Assembly: GCF_026210795.1 (NCBI RefSeq)
Contig: NC_089439.1
Location: 3,534,001-3,598,000 of the forward strand
DNA length: 64,000 bases
Direction of reading: 5' to 3'
Source of the DNA: Rhizophagus irregularis
Lineage: Eukaryota; Glomeromycota; Glomeromycetes; Glomerales; Glomeraceae
The notes below the pieces were generated by a model. It did no database searches. It saw nothing but the letters and a program-made list of their open reading frames with translations, and was not told where the DNA came from. The translations under genes and the position numbers were made by a program. Every line of letters starts with the position of its first letter. Position 1 is the stretch's first letter. Shown piece by piece: positions 56,861-64,000 of the stretch.

Positions 56861-57094
56861 ATATTTTTTTTATTCAGATTTTAAAATAAAGATGCGGTTA
56901 CCAGTATTTATTTTAAAACTGTGTATAAATAAATAACTCATCAAATGATCAGATATAAAAACTGGATTTCGTCTTGTAATAAACTGGTTTTTGTCTTGTG
57001 ATCCGAATATTTGGAATTTACGTCAGAAATCACAAAATCGCATTTATCTCAAAATGTATAAAATGTCGATTTGGTCCCTTTTCCCCTTAGCATT

Positions 57095-57257
57095 CTTGCC
57101 CCACCTGATGACCTATTCGGAACTATAGACTCACTCCAGCAAATGACCATAATACTAGATTCTACTGTAGGATTAATGATAAAGTTGAATCTTGTAATAT
57201 TGAACTATGGAAAAAGGAATTTTTTGAATATAGCAGAGATTGTATTATTCCAATATA
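57095..57257 (+). pseudogene. Plavaka-type transposase C-terminal remnant, 5' piece
   Basis: The frame TPANDHNTRFYCRINDKVES, then CNIELWKKEFFEYSRDCIIP, aligns with residues near the C-terminus of the 6179-8404 transposase (CNIELWTNGFYDMSRDSIIP). It is cut at 57257 by a MITE and resumes at 57685. Confidence 0.7.
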
Positions 57258-57684
57258 CAGTCAACTCTGGATATAACGAACTTTCCGTTCATAGGTCAAG
57301 TTGGCAGATATAGTGAATTCGTTATATAATATACCGAACTAGTTTTCTTTATAGGTAATTTAGGCCAAATTTGTAATGCTGGCCAAAATTATAATTTCTT
57401 TTAACATAAATTTTCGAAAAAATTACTAGTAATTCTGGCCAGCATTATAAAATTGGCCTGGACTACTATATAGTCACATGACCGTTCATTATAAAAAGTA
57501 TAAAGTTATTATATAGCTGATATATAGGGGCTGGTTAAGTTTAGTTCGGATGCGTTATATAGTGTTTTATTATAAAAGTTCATTATATCCAGTGAAATTA
57601 TTTATAAAAAATCGGTTCTGGAAATTATGATTTGATATAGCGAGGTTTCGGTACAAACAAGTTCGTTATAACCAGAGTCGACTG
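57258..57684. mobile_element. 427-bp MITE with TA target duplication
   Basis: It starts CAGTCAACTCTGGATATAAC and ends with the inverted form (CAGTCGACTCTGGTTATAAC on the minus strand). TA lies on both sides (57256-57257, 57685-57686). CAGTC termini with a TA duplication indicate a Tc1/mariner-pogo type MITE. Reading across its removal restores the interrupted transposase remnant. Confidence 0.9.
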
Positions 57685-57760
57685 TATAGTATATTAGATT
57701 GATTTGTTAAAGGTTCTTTTATGATAGGTAAAAAATATATATAGTATCAATAATACTAAT
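57685..57760 (+). pseudogene. Plavaka-type transposase C-terminal remnant, 3' piece
   Basis: After the MITE the frame continues SILD, a TGA, FVKGSFMIG, matching HILGKFIKCDFNIG of the intact copy. It ends in AT-rich DNA. Confidence 0.6.
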
Positions 57761-58390
57761 TAATAGAAAAATACATATTTAAAATTAATTTCAATTATAT
57801 ATATATTTATAAATAATAAATAAATTCAGCAGTAAATTGTTAAATAAGTAAAATACCATTAATTAATTTTTTATATGAATTATACACGTTAATGAATTAT
57901 AAATTATAATAATAAATATTACAAAATTTTATACTATCAAACCATTTAATGATTTACTGATACCTTTTAACAAACTAATGATATATTAGAATTTTATTTA
58001 TCAATAATAGGAAACTAATATATTGTTTATTTTTTGCTGATTAAAAAATGAATTAGTTTAAAAGTTATCAATTTCTAATAAGGTAAAATTAGTGTTCCAA
58101 AAAAAATCTGATCTGATCTGTATTAGGACCCTGAAAAATCCTTATATAGGTAAGGTCCCAAAAATATTTTTTACTAATAGCTCTAAGCAAAGGTTTTTAC
58201 TATAATTGCTAAGCATTGTTGATATCTAACCTCAAAAATCATACGAAAATAAGCAATTTAATATTCTAACCTAATAAAATTTTCCATTTTTTTATTTTCA
58301 AATTTTTATAATTAATTAGCTTTATCTTTAAAAATCAATAAATTTTATTAATCAAATTTAAAACAAAAATAAAACATATTACATTAATAA
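57761..58390. other. AT-rich spacer
   Basis: No gene is seen. A small AGGACCCTGAAAAATCC...GGTCCC phrase near 58126-58165 weakly resembles the hAT-type MITE terminus. Confidence 0.4.
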
Positions 58391-58392
58391 TT

Positions 58393-60150
58393 TTATAAGA
58401 TTTTCTCAATAATATCTTTTCTTCCGAAATATTCAAAATAATATTTTTTTTTATTACCCAATAATTTTAAGATATTCCCTTCAATTAAAATGCCAGACGG
58501 TAAAATATGATAAAAAATATTAAATGCTAAATGATGCGTTAAAATATAACAACCCTCTTGAACTATATCACTAAAAAGATCAAGATGAATAGGGATGTAA
58601 ACATGTAATGAAATATATGAAATATCATCTAACGTTGTTATTGGTTCATTGGCAAAACAATGATTTGAATAAGCTTCATAATAAATAGCTATAATCTGGC
58701 CAATACACATTTGATTTCTATATTTAACAAATACATAGTTTCCTTTAATTAATGGTACATCTCTTGAAACATTAGCATTCTCTATATCTGGAACTATAGA
58801 ATTATTAATATTAAATCCTTTTAAAATCAATAACAAATCAATATATATAACTTAATAACTTACTTTCGATTAAAGATTGCTGGAATCTTTTTTTATTTGA
58901 CTTCTATTTGTTTCTTAACTTTTCTAATTCCTCAATATGCAACTGAGTAGGAGTTAATGAAATACTATTTCTATTTTCCTTCCATCATTTTTCTCTTTGA
59001 GTTACAAAATATTGATTAGGATCTTCATTTTTTGAAAAAAAAGAGACTAAATTACTGGCTTTATTTGGCATAATAGAATTTGATGAATTTAAACCTAAAG
59101 ATATTGATTTTTTTATTTTTCATTCTAAAGGTTTTGAACAATAAGCTTCATGATGAGACCTTTGAAGAATTAAACTTTCAAAGTTCAGATTATCATCCAA
59201 AAGAAATTGGTATTTATTATTAACTACAAAAAATTATAATTAATAATTATATATAATATAATATGAATAAGTAAATAAAATAAAACTTACCACTATCTCC
59301 ACCATTGATAATTGATAAGTTATTTGGTTTTTCATTAATTCTTTTAAGTTGGAACTGTCCCTCATTAAATATTAGATCGGAATAATCACTATCAAATATT
59401 TCTGCAGAACCATGTTTCATAATTACAGATACTTCGTTTAACACAGCTGGAATATCTGATTCGTCACCTTCAGATGTTTCACTTTTTATTTCATGCTCAT
59501 ATCTACGATTAATGCTTAGTGATTCTTCATTATGAATTATGATATCTATCATCAAAAATAATTACTACTTTTGGCTCATTAATTACAATAGGCAATTCTA
59601 CTGGTTGAAGCATTTGAAGAAATTCTGCTAATTCACGAGCAAGTTGATAAGAATTATTTAAGATTTGTAGAATTTGATTATCATCAGGCCATAAGCGAAG
59701 CATTTCTAAAGAATTATCATCAATAGAATCAGAGTTTAAGAGTTACATTCGAATTGATAACCTATAAACAAAATAAATAATAATGTAAATAAATCAAATA
59801 AATAATAATGTAAATAAACAAAATAATATAAAATTGTAAATTATTTAAAAAAACTGAAATGACCTTCTCTTACAGATTTTTCTTTATTAAAATTCAACTT
59901 TTCATTTCTTAAAGCCTTTGTGTGTTGTGAGATTTTTGGAACTATTTAAATTAATTCTACAAAGTCAAAATCTGAATTAATTTGACGTGCAATACCAAAA
60001 AAATGTTCTATTGGCTCAGAACTATGAAGCCAAAGTAATAGTGGAATTAAAGGATAAAAGTCTCAATGTGCTTTAACTAAAAGAACCATTGATTCACATA
60101 AAGAATTAAGAATTGCGAAAGTCTGATCAGCTAAAAAGTTATTGCAAATA
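58393..60150 (-). pseudogene. Decayed multi-exon, element-type gene of unknown family
   Basis: In minus-strand order: SMVLLVKAH-(TGA)-DFYPLIPLLLWLHSSEPIEH, FFGIARQINSDFDFVELI-(TAA), then EMLRLWPDDNQILQILNNSY (about 59690), an acidic exon 59555-59290, RSHHEAYCSKPLE-(TGA)-KIKK with NQYFVTQREK-(TGA)-WKENR (about 59150-58970), and a final exon 58836-58393. That exon carries KGNYVFVKYRNQMCIGQIIA and ends FGRKDIIEKIL. The piecewise conservation shows a former gene with several introns. I do not recognise the family with confidence; repeated occurrence in transposon-rich fungal genomes is likely. Confidence 0.5.
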
Positions 60151-60509
60151 GAAATAAAATCCAAATAAATATGATAATAAAATAATTATTTTAATTTGTA
60201 TCATATAAAATTTTGGTTAAAATTAACCAATAAAATCATATGCATAATGTAATAATAAATTAAAATTAACCAATTAAAATCACTTTAATTACATGCATGT
60301 GATATCTAAAAATAGCTAAAATTTGCGTTTATTAATGATTTTTTTTGTTTATTTTCAAAAATACGCTTTTCTCTTGTCTTTTATATTAACACTTTATGGT
60401 ATTTTAGTTCGTCTCTTCTTTTTTCTTTTTAAAGTATACTTTAATTATCTTTTTACAATATTAACAATACTTTGGAACACTTTAGTTTATATATTTAATA
60501 TAGTAAGAC

Positions 60510-60640
60510 ACCCACATACGAAAAGCAAGAATAAAAGCAAGAATAAAGAAAAGAAAATGTACCCACCATTCACATACGAAAGAAAAGAATAAAAGAAAGG
60601 AAAAATGTACCCACCTATCTACATACAAAAGAGAGAAAAG
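60510..60640. repeat. ACATACGAAAAG-type repeats
   Basis: ATGTACCCACC followed by ACATACGAAAGAAAAG-like phrases occurs twice here and again at about 61225-61310. The plus strand is purine-rich between them. The nearby 89-codon plus frame (60323-60592) has no support as a gene. Confidence 0.55.
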
Positions 60641-60915
60641 CTGCTTTTAAATAAATAGTGGAGCTGTTAAGCAAGGTGTGAAAATAGGATATACGCATAT
60701 TTTTCATATATTTTTTTACAATAATATGTTATGGTTTGAGTCTTTTTTTGTTAGACTGTAGTATAAATGTGAATATATTTTTCAACGGCCATGTATCTAT
60801 TGCTTATTAAATATATTTGCAATTTCTTTTATAATATTTGCTTTAACCTGGAAGAAAATGTTGTAAAATAGGGCTGGATATTTATGGCATTTTCTGCCTT
60901 CCAATTACTTTGTCC

Positions 60916-60942
60916 GGGGAGGGGGAGGGGGGAAGAGGGGGG
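60916..60942 (+). other. G-run cluster, potential G-quadruplex
   Basis: GGGG, GGGGG, GGGGGG and GGGGGG runs are separated by one to four bases. This satisfies the usual four-run G-quadruplex pattern and is exceptional in so AT-rich a window. Confidence 0.8.
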
Positions 60943-61719
60943 TAGTCTGACAATTTGTCATTGTTCGTTAATCGTAGCAACCAGCATTTTTTTACAATAT
61001 TATGATTTTAAGAAACAAAATACTTTCAAAAAAAATTTAAAGAAAGAACTAACTTAAAAATATTATCATTTTTATTATTCTTTACAAAATCCCAGAATTA
61101 CCTGCTCTAACTATTATCCCAAGGTTATGTATTAAATTTTAAATATATTTTACAAAGAGTACATTTTATTAATTATGATTGTTTTTTTTATAGTATATAT
61201 ATATATATTTTAAAATTGAAAATAATGTATCCATCCATTCACATACGAAAAGAAAGAATAAAAAAGAGAAGAAAAGAATAAAAAAAAAAGGAAGAAAAGA
61301 AACGTACTCTAATCACCCATAATAATCTACTAATAAAATTATTATTATTAATGTATAATAAATAATAAACATATATTACAATAAAAATATTTTTGTGATG
61401 TTAATTCGGGGTTAATATAATATCATTATGATGTAGTTACGATATTAACATATATCGCGGGCCATAGTACTCCTATGCATAGTACCCCCTTGAAAAATTT
61501 CATAAAATTGTATAGTACCCGGGGGGATATTTTACAATTATCTCGTGATCTAGTGATCAGATTTGAGCCATCTTTTTTTTGTTTTTGATAGCTCTTATTG
61601 AGTTCTTCAAAATAAAAAAAAGATCATTCAAATTGGACTGGTAGATCGTGAGATATTCGCAAAAAACGGAATTTTTAGGCTTTGTTTAGTACCTGGAGGT
61701 ACAGGGTTAAACCCCCGAT

Positions 61720-62130
61720 TTTTGCAAGATTAATTCGATATTAATATGATATTATTTAATATACAATATCAAATAAAATTGTAATATTAATTCAATGTTA
61801 ATATGACATTATTACGATATGGCTACGATATCAAATAAATGTAAAATATTTTTGCAATATTAATTCGATGTTAATATGATATTACTACGATGTGGTTACG
61901 ATATCAAATAAAATGTTAAATATTTTGTAATATTAATTCAATGTTCAATATTAATTCGATAGTATTAATATGATGTGGTTACGATATCAAATAAAATGTC
62001 AAATATTTTGTAATATTAATTCAATATTAATACAATATTACTATGACATAGTTACGATATCAAATAAATGTCAAATATTTTTGTAATATTAATTCAATGT
62101 TAATACAACATCACTACAATGTGGTTACAT
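61720..62130. repeat. Minisatellite, about 75-bp unit
   Basis: The phrases GGTTACGATATCAAATAAA and TTTTGTAATATTAATTCAAT recur about five to six times with substitutions and small deletions. A related phrase at about 61400-61450 suggests the array once extended left and was split by the GC-richer 61455-61720 segment. Confidence 0.7.
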
Positions 62131-62391
62131 GATAATATTTACATCGCATAATGATCGCAGCGATATCGCAGAGATATCGAACTAATTAATGTCGAATAAA
62201 TACAGTTACGACTAACTTAACGATGTTGAATTTATTTTTTATCAAAATATCGTAATGATATCATAATGATATCATTGCGATATCTAATCAATATCGATTG
62301 TAAACTCCAAGTTTCAGCAAAGTAATCCTGATACCAGCCTATGTGTCTATAAGTGGCATAACCAGAACAAATGTCTAGACTTTCATTATGT

Positions 62392-62813
62392 TTCAGATAG
62401 AGAGAAGGGGAGATAAATATAGGCCTGTAAATCTTTTAGTAATTATGAAAGAAGATAAAAACCACTACTGTATTATTAAAGATCTTCACAAGTTAGTGTA
62501 CAATCATAGTAAGCATAAAGGATGAAAATACATCTGCCGATATTGTCTTCATGTATACTCTTCAGAGATAAGATATAATAAACATTTACCAAAATGCAAG
62601 GGTCTAAATAATGCCCCCAACGACCACAAATGCTGGTGAAGAATAGAAGTGTCAAAGCTTTCTATAATCATAAATGCATGCAACCAAATCCATATTGAAT
62701 AATCTGGGATCTTGAAATGCTAACCGAAAAGCTGACTCCAGAAGAGAAAACAAAGTTAATCCATACAAAAAGGCTACAAATGCATAAGCCATGTGGTTAT
62801 TGCTATGTGATTA
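62392..62813 (+). pseudogene. Family-B DNA polymerase (plasmid/Maverick type) fragment, 5' piece
   Basis: The frame shows DKYRPVNLLVIMKEDKNHYC, then a stop, then KYICRYCLHVYSSEIRYNKH, a zinc-like motif. Then, in another frame, come CMQPNPY-(TGA)-IIWDLEMLTEKL and HKPCGYCYVI. The DLE motif would be exonuclease motif I (DxE) of protein-primed family-B polymerases, which are common as repeats in these genomes. The zinc motif precedes it as in those relatives. Stops and one frame shift show decay, and a MITE interrupts it at 62814. Confidence 0.6.
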
Positions 62814-63774
62814 CAGTCAACTCTCTTTATAGTCACACATTTGGGACAGTCCATATTTGGTGATTATAAAGAGATGTGACTATATAAAAAATTTCTTATA
62901 TTTGTATATCATAATTCCGGCCCAAAATTAACATAATTTTAGCCAGAATTATACTTAAAACTTTATTGTATCGTACCTTAACCAATATTAATCGTAAAGA
63001 GATGATCTTACCGCCATTCGATTCGTCTTAATGAGACGGTTCTAATGGTATAAAATACGTCAAAATCCAATCACTAGATTAATTTCCGAAATTAAAAAAA
63101 TATTAATGGTTTTTGTGTAATAACTCTGCCAATATTGATCCTAGAAAGATGATCATACTACCATTCGATTCGTCTTGATGAGACGAATCTAATGGTATAA
63201 AATACATTGAAATCCAATCACTAGATCAATTTCCGAAATTAAAAAATATTAAATGGTTTTTAAGTAATAACTCCGTCAATATTGATCACAGAGAGATGAG
63301 CTTACCACCATTCGATTCATCTCGATGAGGCGATTCCAACGAGCTATAAATCGTCTTTTTACAATCACTAGGTACCGAGAAATCTAGCAAAATGTTAAAT
63401 GGCGCAGTAAACGTAAATCAAGAAATATTATAATGCCGATGTTTAACATTTTGTTGAATAACTCGTCAGCCAGTGATCCGAAAAGGATAAAACTACCACC
63501 ATTCGATTCGTCTCAGTGAGACGATTCTAACAAGCTATGATACATCTTTGTACGATTATTAGATGCCAAGTTATTTAATATATTCTTTATATAACTGTGA
63601 TTATAAACGGTTCTTTTTAATATAAGATTTTTGAGAATAGGTGTGATAGTGACTATAGATAGATTGTGACTATATAGGATAGATTTTAATAATAAAGTGT
63701 TTTGAACATTCAACTGGTGTGACTATATAGTAGAATGTGACTATAACGGGAGTGATTATAGAGGGAGTTGATTG
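62814..63774. mobile_element. 961-bp MITE with TA target duplication and internal hairpin minisatellite
   Basis: It begins CAGTCAACTCTCTTTATAGT and ends with the inverted form (CAATCAACTCCCTCTATAAT on the minus strand). TA is duplicated at 62812-62813 and 63775-63776. Reading across its removal rejoins the polymerase frame exactly. The interior has about four tandem units of roughly 120-135 bp (62990-63560), each containing a self-complementary ATTCGTCT...AGACGAAT hairpin. The termini resemble those of the 57258-57684 MITE. Confidence 0.9.
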
Positions 63775-63776
63775 TA

Positions 63777-64000
63777 TTCGTATAAATAGTTTACTTAACT
63801 ATGAAATTGTAAGTCACGATTTATATAGAGGACCTGATGCGCTAGAAAGATTTGTCCTCAAAATCAAAGAGAAACTCTTAGCTATCTAAGAAGATTTATC
63901 TGCACCGGCTGAAATGATAATGGCACCAGGAGACTTGAAGGTGTATAATGAAGTGACTGAATGCTGGATTTGTAAGTGACCTTTCTTAAAACCAGCACCA
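63777..64000 (+). pseudogene. Family-B DNA polymerase fragment, 3' piece (runs off window)
   Basis: It continues the interrupted frame: NSLLNYEIVSHDLYRGPDAL, ERFVLKIKEKLLAI, a TAA, EDLSAPAEMIMAPGDLKVYN, then ECWICK, a TGA, and PFLKPAP at the window end. This is typical of the exonuclease region of plasmid/Maverick-like polymerases, with a CxxC pair. Confidence 0.6.

Larger units (their letters stand above)
50581..57085. mobile_element. 6.5-kb DNA element with inverted termini and inverted subterminal arrays
   Basis: The termini are GGGAAAAGGGACCAAATTGA (50581) and, inverted, the same with one visible change (ending 57085). Inside each end lies an array of the same 110-120-bp unit in opposite orientation (51429-52220 and 55800-56860), flanking a transposase-like pseudogene. 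I could not find a convincing target duplication. The arrangement is that of an autonomous DNA transposon with long, repeat-built subterminal regions. Confidence 0.65.

Noticed and set aside
60323-60592. 89-codon plus frame with a hydrophobic N-terminus
   Set aside because: AT-rich hydrophobic start followed by the ACATACGAAAAG repeat; no conservation evidence.
1-64000. tRNA or rRNA genes
   Set aside because: I saw no convincing A/B-box pair, cloverleaf or rRNA core sequence.

Overview
The window looks like nuclear DNA of an arbuscular mycorrhizal fungus, most likely Rhizophagus or a close relative (Glomeromycotina). The reasons are the extreme AT richness, short GT-AG introns of about 70-90 bp, and a dense mixture of Ty3-type, LINE, CACTA/Plavaka-like, hAT-like, Harbinger-like, FAR1/MULE-like, Crypton-like and plasmid/Maverick-type polymerase relics. 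The species is an inference. Only one gene looks like an ordinary host gene, a C2H2 zinc-finger gene at 42.7-43.7 kb. Everything else recognisable is mobile or repetitive.

Layout. 1-13.7 kb: a large decayed CACTA/Plavaka-like DNA transposon. It has subterminal arrays of a TGCCGAT-type motif on the left and ATCGGCA-type on the right, a Transposase_21-like gene (6.2-8.4 kb), and two diverged copies of an RS-rich accessory gene (A, 0.9-3.1 kb; B, 8.6-10.6 kb). 14.1-14.4 kb: a fold-back CACTA-type MITE. 14.6-27.5 kb: a nearly pristine 12.9-kb Ty3-type LTR retrotransposon with 1311-bp LTRs that show a single visible difference. It carries an oversized Gag with zinc modules, a UGA-CUA stop between Gag and protease, an RT-RNase H protein fused to a thymidylate-kinase-like P-loop domain, a 113-aa unknown ORF, and a separate integrase ORF. 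27.6-35.9 kb: an 8.2-kb LINE on the minus strand with a 15-bp target duplication, nested in an older inverted-repeat element. 38.0-39.2 kb: a hAT-type MITE with an 8-bp target duplication. 39.5-42.4 kb: three fragmentary transposases. 42.7-43.7 kb: the zinc-finger gene. 43.7-50.2 kb: AT-rich, mostly empty DNA with a Crypton-like recombinase pseudogene. 50.6-57.1 kb: a 6.5-kb element bounded by GGGAAAAGGGACC inverted repeats and by inverted arrays of a repeat that looks like miniature exons between splice sites; it contains a broken DNC-x-GQNK transposase-like gene. 57.1-64 kb: Plavaka and family-B polymerase relics, each split by a TA-flanked MITE, plus another decayed multi-exon gene and minisatellites.

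The most notable system is the LTR retrotransposon. A nucleotide-kinase-like domain lies between RNase H and integrase, and the genome appears to use readthrough, an AUGA stop-start overlap and possibly splicing to express its separate ORFs. If the kinase is active, it could help supply dNTP precursors for reverse transcription. Other striking points are the RS-rich accessory gene pair, the splice-site-bearing subterminal arrays, one hairpin minisatellite shared by two unrelated MITE families, and a C-to-T type bias in the stop codons of two pseudogenes.
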